Counted from the first letter of the stretch, positions 7,655 through 15,672 are shown. The stretch: DNA of 41,116 bases from Microbacterium sp. (GCA_029239635.1 JARBUN010000009.1:1-41116), one strand, 5' to 3'. Notes: generated by a model from the sequence alone, not told the origin. Translations and numbers: made by a program.

Positions 7655-8835
7655 TCGGGGTCCTCGTCGGTTCGGGCGCTCACGGGACGGAACGCGATGG
7701 TCTCGGGCTGAGCGGTGGATGCCACGGGGGCGGGGTTCTCGCGAGAACGACGTCGGCGCAGCGGCGGGGCGGGAGGCTCCGCGGCGCGCGCGTCGGGATC
7801 GGTCGAGAAGTGCTCGCCGACGCGCGCGGGCTCGAAGGTGCCCCGGCTGGTCGCGATGCGGGTCACCAGCCGCGGCGGGGTCACGTCGAAGGCGGGGTAC
7901 CAGGCGTCGGTGACGAGCGGGCTGGCGGTGCGCCGCCCCAGGACCTCGAGCACCTCGCTCGGGTCGCGGTCCTCGATGACCACGTCGTCGCCGGTCGGCG
8001 CGCCCGGATCCGGGGCCTCGACCATCGCGTAGTACGGGATGCCGAACGCCGACGCCGCGGCTGCGAGCGCGAGCGTCCCCACCTTGTTCACGACCGAGCC
8101 GTCGAGGGCCACACGGTCGGCGGCGGTGACCACGCCGTCGATCGGCCCCGTGCCGACTCCGCGCGGGGAGGACAGGGCGGCGGCGGCCATGCCATCGGTG
8201 ATGAGGGTGACGCGCTGGCCGAGCTCGCGGAGCGAGTGCGCGGTGAGTCGGGCCCCCTGGAGGTAGGGCCGCGTCTCGGTCGCGACCCACTCGATCTCGC
8301 GTCCGGCCTCGCGCGACGCGGCGACGAGACCGAAGAGGTAGGCGTCGGCCCAGCAGTGCGTGAGGATGCGGGGCGACTCCGGCAGCAGCGAGAGCGTCGC
8401 CCGGCCCAGGCGCAGGCTCGCCTCGCGGTAGTCGCGGTCCACGGCCGCGGCGGTCTCGAGGGTCGCGGCCACGAGGGCGTCGGTGTCGTCGGCATCCCTC
8501 CCCGCTTCGAGGATGCGGGCGACCGCGTCGCGCGGGTGGGCGTTCGTCGGACGGGCGGTGGCCAGCGCGCGGCCCGCGCGGCCCAGTGCCGTGCGCGCGT
8601 CCCCGAGCGGCAGCCCCCGCGCCTGCAGCGCCGCGAGCGCCATGCCCGCGGTGGCCGCGTACAGCGGACCCGAGCTCTGGGTGACCATGTCGCGGATGGC
8701 TCCGGCGACCTCGTCGGGGGTGGCGGCATCCACCCATTCGATGCGGGCGGGGAACACCCGCCGGTCGAGGATGCGGACGACACCGGCGGTCTCGTCGAGG
8801 ACGACGGAGTGCTCGAGGGTGGCAGTGGGGGACAT
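7651..8835 (-). CDS. mtnA: S-methyl-5-thioribose-1-phosphate isomerase
   Basis: 394 residues, about 45 longer than typical MtnA. It converts methylthioribose-1-phosphate (from MtnK) to methylthioribulose-1-phosphate. Family features seen are RPTNAHPRD (95-103), the catalytic-Cys segment ILTHCWADAYL (C161), ETRPYLQGARLT, the acid D214 in LITDGMAAA, and AADRVALDGSVVNKVGTL (from 238). The enzyme core ends near YPAFDVTPPRLVTRIATSRGTFEP; residues after about 344 form a Pro/Arg/Ala-rich tail that looks disordered. The start is taken as the ATG at 8833-8835, since an ATG three codons earlier leaves no room for the GGGAAG ribosome site. It is the first gene of mtnA-mtnC-mtnB. Confidence 0.9.
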   Translation of the reverse strand: MSPTATLEHSVVLDETAGVVRILDRRVFPARIEWVDAATPDEVAGAIRDMVTQSSGPLYAATAGMALAALQARGLPLGDARTALGRAGRALATARPTNAHPRDAVARILEAGRDADDTDALVAATLETAAAVDRDYREASLRLGRATLSLLPESPRILTHCWADAYLFGLVAASREAGREIEWVATETRPYLQGARLTAHSLRELGQRVTLITDGMAAAALSSPRGVGTGPIDGVVTAADRVALDGSVVNKVGTLALAAAASAFGIPYYAMVEAPDPGAPTGDDVVIEDRDPSEVLEVLGRRTASPLVTDAWYPAFDVTPPRLVTRIATSRGTFEPARVGEHFSTDPDARAAEPPAPPLRRRRSRENPAPVASTAQPETIAFRPVSARTDEDPE

Positions 8836-9188
8836 CCCGGTCATCTTCCCACGTGCGGCCGGGCGGGGACCGGTGCGTGACGCCGCGCGACGCCCGGGGC
8901 GGGGTGACGGGCGCGGTTCGGTGGGACGAACTCGGAGTTCCGCGCCGAACTCGCAGATGTGCGCCGTGATTCTCCGAGGTTCGTGCGTTCTTGCGAGGTT
9001 GGTGCCGCCCCGCCTGCTCCCGCTCGCCCACGCGCGCGCCCGCTCGCCCCGCCCGCGCGCCCGTGCGAGAATGAGCGCGGCGTGCTCGGACCGACCTTTC
9101 CCCGCACGGTGCTCCGGCACCGACGGGTTCGAAGGGCCACCGAGCCCCAGGACAGCGTCCGCCGCACCTTTTCTCCCGAGGAGCAGAG
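8836..9188. other. Divergent intergenic region between mtnA and the dimethylargininase gene
   Basis: This 353-base gap must carry both outward promoters. It contains the perfect 13-base palindrome GAACTCGGAGTTC (8928-8940), with a second GAACTC half-site 7 bases on (CGAACTCGCAG), which could be an operator. Around 8950-9000 it is rich in TTCGTGCGTTCTTGCGAGG-like words, similar to the right arm of the hairpin at 650-712. No gene or structured RNA was recognised. GAGGAG lies just before the ATG at 9189. Confidence 0.5.
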
Positions 9189-10073
9189 ATGTCCGCTACC
9201 CCCTCCGCCGCCGCCGTCGAGACCTCACCGGTCGAGCGCGTCCAGCAGCACCGCCGGTACCTCATGTGCCGGCCCGAGCACTTCACGGTGAGTTACAGCA
9301 TCAACCCGTGGATGGAGCCCTCGCGCCCCACCGACACGAACCTCGCCGTGCAGCAGTGGCAGTCGCTGTACGACACCTACACCGAGCTCGGCCACGAGAT
9401 CGAGCTGATCGACCCGCTCGAAGGGCTGCCCGACATGGTCTACACGGCCAACGGCGGCTTCGTCATCGACGGCATCGCGTACGGCCCGAAGTTCCGTTTC
9501 CGCGAGCGCGCCGCCGAGGCCCCCGCGTTCATCGACTGGTTCGCCGCCAACGGCTTCGAGGTCGCCGAGCCGGTCGAGGTCAACGAGGGCGAGGGCGATT
9601 TCCTGCTCGTGGGCAACACGATCCTCGCGGGCACCGGCTTCCGCTCGACGGGTGACAGCCACCGCGAGGTCGGCGAGGTCTTCTCGCGCGAGGTCGTCTC
9701 GCTGACGCTCACCGACCCGCGCTTCTACCACCTCGACACAGCGATCGCCGTGCTCGATCCGGTCGAGGGCCCCGGCGGCGTCGAGAAGGCGAACATCGCC
9801 TACCTGCCGAACGCCTTCGACGAGCGCAGCCAGGCAATCCTGCGCGAGCGCTACCCTGACGCGATCCGGGTGTCGGATGCGGACGGCGCGGTGTTCGGCC
9901 TGAACTCCGCGAGCGACGGCAAGAACGTCATCATCTCGCCCCGCGCCGTGGGCTTCGAGGCGCAGTTGCGCGAACGCGGCTACACCCCCGTCAAGGTCGA
10001 CCTGTCGGAGCTCCTGCTCGGCGGCGGCGGCATCAAGTGCTGCACGCTCGAACTGCGCGGCGGTGCCCGATGA
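9189..10073 (+). CDS. Dimethylargininase-family guanidino hydrolase
   Basis: 294 residues of the guanidino-modifying enzyme superfamily (DDAH, arginine deiminase, amidinotransferase). The catalytic His lies in YHLDTAIAVLD (H181) and the nucleophilic Cys in GGGGIKCCTLEL (C284 or C285); the substrate-side acids D83 in GLPDMVYTANGG and E133/E135 region fit the family. GAGGAG precedes the ATG by 5 bases. Its stop overlaps the start of rocD (ATGA). DDAH would give citrulline and dimethylamine. Coupling to ornithine aminotransferase suggests instead, or as well, a route from arginine or citrulline toward ornithine, as reported for citrulline-hydrolysing members of this superfamily. The family is secure; the substrate is not. 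Confidence 0.85.
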   Translation: MSATPSAAAVETSPVERVQQHRRYLMCRPEHFTVSYSINPWMEPSRPTDTNLAVQQWQSLYDTYTELGHEIELIDPLEGLPDMVYTANGGFVIDGIAYGPKFRFRERAAEAPAFIDWFAANGFEVAEPVEVNEGEGDFLLVGNTILAGTGFRSTGDSHREVGEVFSREVVSLTLTDPRFYHLDTAIAVLDPVEGPGGVEKANIAYLPNAFDERSQAILRERYPDAIRVSDADGAVFGLNSASDGKNVIISPRAVGFEAQLRERGYTPVKVDLSELLLGGGGIKCCTLELRGGAR

Positions 10074-11287
10074 GCGCCACCGTCGACGACCTCGGTCTCG
10101 CTCTGATCGAGGCCGAGAGCGCGCACGTCGCGCACAACTACCACCCGCTCCCCGTCGTCGCCGCGCGCGCCGAGGGCGTCTGGATCACCGACGTCGAGGG
10201 CAAGCGCTACCTCGACCTGCTCTCGGCGTACTCCGCTCTGAACTTCGGTCACGGACACCCCGCGATCCTCGCCGCCGCCCGCGAGCAGCTCGAGCGGCTC
10301 ACGCTCACGAGCCGCGCGTTCCACAACGACCGGCTGGGCCCGTTCGCCACGGCGCTGTCGCAGCTGTGCGGCAAAGACCTCGTGCTGCCGATGAACACCG
10401 GCGCGGAGGCGGTCGAGACCGGCATCAAGGTGGCGCGGGCCTGGGGATACCGCACCAAGGGCATCCCCGCGGATGCCGCGACGATCATCGTCGCGAACGG
10501 CAACTTCCACGGCCGCACGACCACGATCGTCGGTTTCAGCGACGACCCCACCGCGCACGACGATTTCGGCCCCTACGCCCCGGGCTTCGTGCACGTCCCC
10601 TACGGCGACGCGGATGCCGTCGCCGCGGCGATCGACGAGAACACCGCCGCGGTGCTCCTGGAGCCGATCCAGGGCGAGGCGGGTGTCGTGGTCCCGCCGG
10701 ACGGGTTCCTCACGCGGGTGCGCGAGATCTGCACGGAGAACAACGTGCTCTTCATCGCCGACGAGATCCAGTCGGGCCTCGGACGCGTGGGGGAGACGTT
10801 CGCGTGCGACCGGGAGGGTGTCGTCCCCGACGTGTACCTGCTCGGCAAGGCGCTGGGCGGCGGCATCCTGCCCCTGTCCGCCGTCGTGGCGAACGAGGAC
10901 GTGCTCGGTGTGATCCGGGCCGGGGAGCACGGCTCGACGTTCGGTGGCAATCCGCTGGCGGCTGCCGTGGGGCTCCGGGTCGTGGAGATGCTGGCATCCG
11001 GAGAATTCCAGACCCGTGCGAAGGCGCTCGGCGAGCACCTCGAAGCGGCCCTGCGGGCGCTCGTCGGTCACGGGATCGCCGCGGTGCGCATCGCGGGCCT
11101 GTGGGCCGGCGTCGACATCGACCCCGCGTACGGCACGGGACGCGAGATCGCCGAGAAGCTGCTGGCGCGCGGCGTGCTCGTGAAAGACACGCACGGCCAG
11201 ACGATCCGCATCGCGCCGCCGCTGACGATCCGCGCGACCGAGCTGGACTGGGCGGTCGAGCAGCTGCGGCACGTTCTGTCGGCCTGA
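10070..11287 (+). CDS. rocD: Ornithine--oxo-acid aminotransferase
   Basis: 405 residues of the class III PLP aminotransferases. It transfers the delta-amino group of ornithine to 2-oxoglutarate, giving glutamate semialdehyde. Visible landmarks are NYHPLPVV near the N-terminus, the cofactor loop NTGAEAVETGIKVAR (109-123), GNFHGRTTT (144-152), EPIQGEAGV (198-206), the DEIQSGLGR acid (231) and the Schiff-base Lys260 in YLLGKALGGG. The ATG at 10070 overlaps the preceding gene's stop, so the two are co-translated. Together they form a small arginine/ornithine catabolic unit. Length and motifs match RocD rather than acetylornithine or GABA aminotransferases, though annotation within this class is never absolute. 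Confidence 0.9.
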   Translation: MSATVDDLGLALIEAESAHVAHNYHPLPVVAARAEGVWITDVEGKRYLDLLSAYSALNFGHGHPAILAAAREQLERLTLTSRAFHNDRLGPFATALSQLCGKDLVLPMNTGAEAVETGIKVARAWGYRTKGIPADAATIIVANGNFHGRTTTIVGFSDDPTAHDDFGPYAPGFVHVPYGDADAVAAAIDENTAAVLLEPIQGEAGVVVPPDGFLTRVREICTENNVLFIADEIQSGLGRVGETFACDREGVVPDVYLLGKALGGGILPLSAVVANEDVLGVIRAGEHGSTFGGNPLAAAVGLRVVEMLASGEFQTRAKALGEHLEAALRALVGHGIAAVRIAGLWAGVDIDPAYGTGREIAEKLLARGVLVKDTHGQTIRIAPPLTIRATELDWAVEQLRHVLSA

Positions 11288-11295
11288 GCGCCCCG

Positions 11296-11377
11296 CCCGA
11301 GATCGCACGAACGGGCCCAGCGCACCCGATCGTTCCGCGTCTGAGCGAGCGAGCTCGTACGAACGCGTGATCTCGGG
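11296..11377. repeat. Inverted repeat between rocD and toxin gene, possible bidirectional terminator
   Basis: CCCGAGATC (11296-11304) pairs perfectly with GATCTCGGG (11369-11377), and the adjoining inner bases (GCACGAACG against CGAACGCGT) are partly complementary. It starts 9 bases after the rocD stop and lies before the convergent toxin stop at 11471. The loop is long, so it may be an intergenic repeat rather than a terminator. Confidence 0.45.
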
Positions 11378-11470
11378 TGCGCGAGCGGGGCCCGTGTGAC
11401 GCCACGCGGGTGCGGGTTTCGCTCGTCTCACCCCGCCCGCAGGGGCGCACGTCGATCGCATCGCGGAGCG

Positions 11471-11788
11471 TCAACCGCGATGCCGCGCGATCCAGTAACC
11501 CGGGGCACGGCGCTCGTGCGCGTAGGCGAGGATGAGGATCTCGTCCGAATCGACGGTGTAGATGATCCGATAAGGGAACCCGTGGATGGTTCGCATGCGG
11601 ATCACGGTCCCGTCGCGGGTCGTGAGGTAGGGCGCCCCCGCATCGGGCCAATCGGCGATGTCGCGGAGGGCACGCTCGGCCCGGTCTACGAGCAGCAGGC
11701 CCAGTCCGGGACGTTCGCCCTGGTACCAGTGGACCGCGGCATCGAACTCCTCAGCGGCGTCAGGATGCTCGCGCTGGCGGGACGTCAC
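11471..11788 (-). CDS. RelE/ParE-family toxin
   Basis: 105 residues with the type II RelE/ParE toxin layout: a helical start (HPDAAEEFDAAVHWYQGERPGLG), an RAERALRDIADWPDAG second helix, then a beta-rich half with IRMRTIHGFPYRIIYTVDSDEILILAYAHERRAPGYW. The AHERRAPGYW ending is typical of ParE-like plasmid stabilisation proteins that accompany TIGR02574-type antitoxins. ParE members poison gyrase and RelE members cleave mRNA; I cannot tell which from sequence. Its ATG overlaps the antitoxin stop (ATGA), so antitoxin is made first and translation is coupled. Confidence 0.87.
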   Translation of the reverse strand: MTSRQREHPDAAEEFDAAVHWYQGERPGLGLLLVDRAERALRDIADWPDAGAPYLTTRDGTVIRMRTIHGFPYRIIYTVDSDEILILAYAHERRAPGYWIARHRG

Positions 11789-12021
11789 TCCGCGAGCGAC
11801 GCACGCAGACGCGCGTAGTGATCGTCGGCATCCACGAGCTCGGCGGCGCCTTCGCGGACGTCACGGAACCGTCGCTCGACCTCGGACCGCCACGTGTCGT
11901 CGGTGTCGTCTGCAGCGATCGACGGGTGGAGGCTGGCGAGCAGGGAATGGGCGACCACAGCGCGCTGGTCTGCATCGAGTGCGAGCGCATCTCGAAGAAG
12001 GGCACGTGTGTCCGGTGTCAT
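11785..12021 (-). CDS. Addiction-module antitoxin (TIGR02574-like)
   Basis: 78 residues, acidic, with the pattern of the 'putative addiction module component' family: DALALDADQRAVVAHSLLASL near the N-terminus, then an extended acidic part with WRSEVERRFRDVREGAAELVDADD. It is the first gene of the two-gene module and overlaps the toxin by 4 bases. TACACT lies 6 bases before the ATG, which fits a -10 box of a leaderless transcript; there is no ribosome site. The antitoxin presumably neutralises the adjacent toxin by direct binding. Confidence 0.82.
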   Translation of the reverse strand: MTPDTRALLRDALALDADQRAVVAHSLLASLHPSIAADDTDDTWRSEVERRFRDVREGAAELVDADDHYARLRASLAE

Positions 12022-12027
12022 GCGGCG

Positions 12028-12033
12028 AGTGTA
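12028..12033 (-). promoter_or_regulatory. Candidate -10 box, leaderless antitoxin transcript
   Basis: On the minus strand TACACT is followed by 6 bases and the antitoxin ATG. Transcription would begin at or next to the start codon. No -35 box was identified with confidence. Confidence 0.45.
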
Positions 12034-12105
12034 CGACCAAAGAACCAGGACCAGCAGCGGTTGTCCACATCCCCCTTACCGCGAGCGGCGAAAGGCTGCC
12101 CCCTG

Positions 12106-13644
12106 TCAGGCGACCGAGAGCGTCAGCTCGTCCCACCCCGTCGCGCCGTCGGGGGCCGGGGGAGCCTGGGCGGAGGTCTGCGTCTCCCCGGTCGCGGAGA
12201 TCGCGCGGCAGCGCACGGTGTGCGAACCGCTCGTCGCGGTCCACGGCAGACTCCACTGCACCCACGTGTCGGTCGAGATCGCGGTCGCGAGCTTCGCGGG
12301 CTGCCACGGTCCGTCATCGACCTGCACCTCGACCCCCGAGACGCCGACGTGGGTCTGCCAGGCGACGCCCGCGATGACCGCGTCTCCCGCGGCGATCCGC
12401 GCTCCCGCCCGGGGGACGTCGATGCGGGACTGGAGCTTCACCGGCCCGCGCTCCGACCACCCGCGCGAGGTCCAGTACCCCTCGGCGCGGTCGTAGCGCG
12501 TGACCTCGAGCTCGCTGACCCACTTCGTCGCCGAGACGTAGCCGTACAGGCCGGGCACGACCATGCGCACGGGGAAGCCGTGCTCGAGGGGCAGCGGATC
12601 GCCGTTCATACCGATCGCCAGCAGCGCGTCGCGGTCGTCGGTGAGCGCCTCGAGGGGAGTCGATGCCGTGAACCCGTCGATCGAGTGCGAGAGGACCATG
12701 TCGGCCTCGGCCGTCGGCTGGGCACGGGCGAGGATGTCGCGGATCGGCACGCCGAGCCAGCGGGCGTTGCCGATGAGCGATCCGCCGACCTCGTTCGATA
12801 CGCACACGAGCGTCGCGACCGTCTCCTTCTGCGGGAGGGCGACGAGGTCGTCCCACCGCAGGACGACTTCCTGCTCCACGAGGCCGTGGACGCGCAGGCT
12901 CCACGTCGCCGGGTCCACCTGCGGCACCACGAGGGCGGTGTCGATGCGGTAGAAGTCGGCGGTCGGGGTGAGGACCGGGGAGAGCCCGTCGATGCCGAGG
13001 TTCGCGGTCGCGGGCACCGCGGTCGTCGTCGCCGGGGCCGGCAGACGCAGGGCCGAACGCACCGCGCTGACGGCCCGGGCGCCGCTGCTCAGGGCGACGG
13101 ACCCGGCCGCGGCGAGAGCGCCGGCCAGCACGGCCACGCCCGAGAGCGCGAGAACCCCGCGGCGGGTGGGGCCGGTGGAGGTCTCCGCGGCGACCGTCGC
13201 GGGTCGGAGCCGGCCGATGAGCAGCCCAGCGCCCAGGGCGGCCGCGGCGCCCGCGACCAGCGACGGCACCGGAGACAGCAGCCCCGAGTCGGGACGGACG
13301 AGCGAGACGAAGGCACCGACCACGCCGACCAGCAGCAGGGCCACCCGCCCCCACGGCGGCCGACGCCGTTCGAGGGCGCCGGCGGCTCCGGCGACCGCCA
13401 GCAGGAGCACCGCGATGCCGACGAGCAGGGCGGTCTTGTCCGCGGTCCCGAAGAGGCTGATCGCGAGGTCTTTCGCCCACGCGGGGGCGAGGTCGATCAT
13501 GCCCCCGCCGATGACGGCGAAGGGACTGGCCGAGGGAGAGATGATCGCGGCGGCCAATTCGCCGAGGCCCGCACCGAGAACGGTCGCGGCGATCGCCGCG
13601 ACGATCGCCGGGAGATCGCGCGTGCGGGAGGATGCGGAGGCCAC
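12106..13644 (-). CDS. Membrane-anchored sulfite-oxidase-family molybdopterin oxidoreductase
   Basis: 512 residues. The N-terminal 200 residues hold about five membrane helices (10-35, 70-90, 100-116, 124-145, 164-185), with a twin-arginine-like TRRGVLALSG at 160-169 before the last helix. From about 225 the sulfite oxidase / YedY molybdopterin domain follows: FYRIDTALVVPQVDPATWSLRVHG, the Mo-ligand Cys281 in LVCVSNEVGG, and GFPVRMVVPGLYGYVSATKWVSELEV. The C-terminus (about 405-510) is the Ig-like Mo-co dimerisation domain (GVAWQTHVGVSGVEVQVDDGPW). It probably works outside the membrane as a reductase or oxidase of an unknown sulfur or oxidised substrate. The start is a GTG without a clear ribosome site, so it is the least certain part. 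Confidence 0.85.
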   Translation of the reverse strand: MASASSRTRDLPAIVAAIAATVLGAGLGELAAAIISPSASPFAVIGGGMIDLAPAWAKDLAISLFGTADKTALLVGIAVLLLAVAGAAGALERRRPPWGRVALLLVGVVGAFVSLVRPDSGLLSPVPSLVAGAAAALGAGLLIGRLRPATVAAETSTGPTRRGVLALSGVAVLAGALAAAGSVALSSGARAVSAVRSALRLPAPATTTAVPATANLGIDGLSPVLTPTADFYRIDTALVVPQVDPATWSLRVHGLVEQEVVLRWDDLVALPQKETVATLVCVSNEVGGSLIGNARWLGVPIRDILARAQPTAEADMVLSHSIDGFTASTPLEALTDDRDALLAIGMNGDPLPLEHGFPVRMVVPGLYGYVSATKWVSELEVTRYDRAEGYWTSRGWSERGPVKLQSRIDVPRAGARIAAGDAVIAGVAWQTHVGVSGVEVQVDDGPWQPAKLATAISTDTWVQWSLPWTATSGSHTVRCRAISATGETQTSAQAPPAPDGATGWDELTLSVA

Positions 13645-13693
13645 GAGGGGAGCCTACGGAGCGCTGGAGGCCGCGGCGCCGGAGGCGCGGGAT

Positions 13694-14635
13694 TCATAGC
13701 GAACCGGCATGCACCCCCGCGAGCCGGAGCGAGGTGTCCCACACCCGGGCGGCCTCGTCGAGGTCGCGCAGCGGACGGTAGAGCGCGTGGGTGCCGGGGG
13801 CTCCACCGAGATGCCCGAAGCCACTCGGACCGTAGAGCACGTCGCTGCGCGGGTCGTCGGTGGTGGCGGCCAGGAGAGCCGGAAGCCCGGCCGATTCGAC
13901 CGTGCCCAGCAGCAGGCCCCGTGTCGACAGCCACCGCACCACCCGGATGCCCGTCGTGTCGGCCGCTCGCCCGATCTCGGGACGTGCCGCGAGAAGGTTC
14001 GTCGGGGCGACGCCCGGGTGCGCCACGAGGCTGCGGATGCCCCACCCCTCACGTCGCGCGCGTTCGTCGAGCTCGCGGGCGAACAGTCCGAGGGCGATCT
14101 TCGACGCCGCGTAGGCGCGCTGCCCGTCGTAGCGGCGTTCGCTGTCGAGGTCGTCCCACGCGATGCGGCCGCGGGCGGCGGCGACGCTCAGCTGCGTCAC
14201 GACCCGCGCCCCACCGGCTCTCAGGAGCGGGAGGAGATGTCCGACGAGCGCGACGTGACCGAGGTGGTTCGTCCCGAACTGCAGCTCGTGCCCGTCGACG
14301 GTCGTCTGCCGCTCCGGCGGGGTCATGACCCCGGCGTTGTTGAGGAGCAGGTGCACCGGCATCCCTCCCTCCCGCAGGGCACCGCCGAACGCCGCCACCG
14401 ACGCGAGAGAGGCGAGGTCGAGATCATGCACCTCGATCCGCGCGGAGGGGTGACGATCCCGGATGCCGCGCGCCGCACGCTCGCCCTTCTCGCGGTTGCG
14501 GACGGGGAGCACCAGCTCGGCCCCGGCCGCCGCGAGGCGCTCGGCCATGACGAGTCCCATCCCGTCGCTGCCGCCGGTCAGGACGACGCGGCGGCCGGAG
14601 AGGGAGGGGAGGGGGAAGGCGATGTCGCGGGTCAT
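13694..14635 (-). CDS. Short-chain dehydrogenase/reductase
   Basis: 313 residues, classical SDR size with a C-terminal extension like retinol-dehydrogenase-type members. It has the NAD(P)-binding TGGSDGMG (20-27), LLNNAGVM (97-104), catalytic Ser150, and Y175-x3-K179 in RAYAASK. VRN at 45-47 after the second strand suggests NADPH preference. GAGGAGACCCC precedes the ATG. It is divergent from the MmyB-type regulator at 14790 with 154 bases between, a common regulator-target arrangement. The substrate is unknown. Confidence 0.9.
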   Translation of the reverse strand: MTRDIAFPLPSLSGRRVVLTGGSDGMGLVMAERLAAAGAELVLPVRNREKGERAARGIRDRHPSARIEVHDLDLASLASVAAFGGALREGGMPVHLLLNNAGVMTPPERQTTVDGHELQFGTNHLGHVALVGHLLPLLRAGGARVVTQLSVAAARGRIAWDDLDSERRYDGQRAYAASKIALGLFARELDERARREGWGIRSLVAHPGVAPTNLLAARPEIGRAADTTGIRVVRWLSTRGLLLGTVESAGLPALLAATTDDPRSDVLYGPSGFGHLGGAPGTHALYRPLRDLDEAARVWDTSLRLAGVHAGSL

Positions 14636-14776
14636 GGGGTCTCCTCGTCGGTTCGATCTCGCTCCAGCATCGCGAGGTCGACGGTGCGGAGGCAGGGCCT
14701 GTCGATCCCCGGCTCGCGAGACCGCGGCTCGTCAGAGGGGGATCGGCGCGCCCTGGTTCCGGGCGCCCCCGGACGG

Positions 14777-14782
14777 TAGACA
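14777..14782 (+). promoter_or_regulatory. Candidate -10 box, leaderless regulator transcript
   Basis: TAGACA is followed by 7 bases and the GTG start of the MmyB-type regulator. The last base departs from TANNNT, and AGGA in the spacer could instead act as a weak ribosome site. Confidence 0.35.
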
Positions 14783-14789
14783 GGACACC

Positions 14790-15629
14790 GTGATCGATCG
14801 AGCCGCGCTGGCGGACTTCCTGCGCACGCGACGCGAGGCGCTCCAGCCCGAGGACGTGGGGCTGCCCCGCGGCGCGCGGCGGCGCACCCGCGGACTGCGA
14901 CGCGAAGAAGCCGCCGCGCTCAGCCACATGTCGACCGATTACTACGCCCGCCTCGAGCGGGAGCGCGGACCCCAGCCGTCGGAGCAGATGCTGGCATCCA
15001 TCGCGCAGGGCCTTCATCTGTCGCGGGCGGAGCGCGATCACCTGTTCCACCTGGCCGGACACGTGCCCTCCGCGCACGGACTCGGCGGGGAGCACATCAG
15101 CCCCGGGCTGCTCCGCGTGCTCGATCGCCTCGACGACACCCCGGCGGAGGTCGTCACCGAGCTGGGTGAGACGCTGCGACAGTCGCGCCTCGGCCTCGCT
15201 CTGACGGGCGACGCGGCCCTGCGCCGCGGGCCGATGCGGAGCCTCGGCTACCGCTGGTTCGCCGACCCGGCCTCGCGCGCGCTGTACGCCCCCGACGACC
15301 ACGCTTTCCTCAGCCGCCTCTTCGCCTCGGGACTGCGCGAGATCGTCGGTCGACGCGGACCCGGCTCGCGCGCCGCGGATCTCGCCGACGACCTGTTGCG
15401 CCGCAGCGACGAGTTCCGCGCGCTGTGGGCCCGTCACGAGGTGGGGCTCCGCCCGAAGGACACCAAGCACCTCCTGCATCCGGCGGTGGGCGAGATCGAG
15501 GTGCACTGTCAGACGCTGATCGATCCCGGAACGAGCCACTCGCTGCTCGTCTACACGGCGGCGCCGGGGACCGAGAGCGCCGAGAAGCTGCGACTGCTGG
15601 CCGTGGTGGGGCCCGCTGTCCCCGCGTGA
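14790..15629 (+). CDS. XRE-family regulator with MmyB-like ligand domain
   Basis: 279 residues. The N-terminal helix-turn-helix spans about 8-70: LADFLRTRREALQPEDVGLP, RRRTRGLRREEAAALSHMSTDYYARLERERGPQPSEQML, the signature of this actinobacterial group. The C-terminal half (about 105-275) is the MmyB-like PAS-type domain, with GYRWFADPASRALY and VGEIEVHCQTLIDPGTSHSLLVYTAAPGTES. Members usually sit divergent from an oxidoreductase they control, exactly as here with the SDR gene. The domain can bind fatty-acid-like ligands in one studied relative; the ligand here is unknown. GTG start chosen at the first codon of the conserved region. Confidence 0.9.
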   Translation: MIDRAALADFLRTRREALQPEDVGLPRGARRRTRGLRREEAAALSHMSTDYYARLERERGPQPSEQMLASIAQGLHLSRAERDHLFHLAGHVPSAHGLGGEHISPGLLRVLDRLDDTPAEVVTELGETLRQSRLGLALTGDAALRRGPMRSLGYRWFADPASRALYAPDDHAFLSRLFASGLREIVGRRGPGSRAADLADDLLRRSDEFRALWARHEVGLRPKDTKHLLHPAVGEIEVHCQTLIDPGTSHSLLVYTAAPGTESAEKLRLLAVVGPAVPA

Positions 15630-15666
15630 GATCACCGCCCGCGCCCGCGAGGGCCGTGCGGGCGGG

Positions 15667-15672
15667 TAGCGT
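15667..15672 (+). promoter_or_regulatory. Candidate -10 box, leaderless hydrolase transcript
   Basis: TAGCGT is followed by 6 bases and the ATG at 15679. No ribosome site is present, so transcription probably starts at the codon itself. Confidence 0.5.

Noticed and set aside
6953-9286. Long minus-strand open frame of over 700 codons through the mtnC/mtnA region
   Set aside because: It only reads correctly as MtnC in its final part; the upstream portion is an Arg/Pro-rich shadow of mtnA in another frame, an effect of high GC.
11785-12021. Integration hot spot or plasmid remnant signalled by the toxin-antitoxin genes
   Set aside because: No integrase, attachment repeat, tRNA or shift in base composition flanks the pair; such modules are common on chromosomes.
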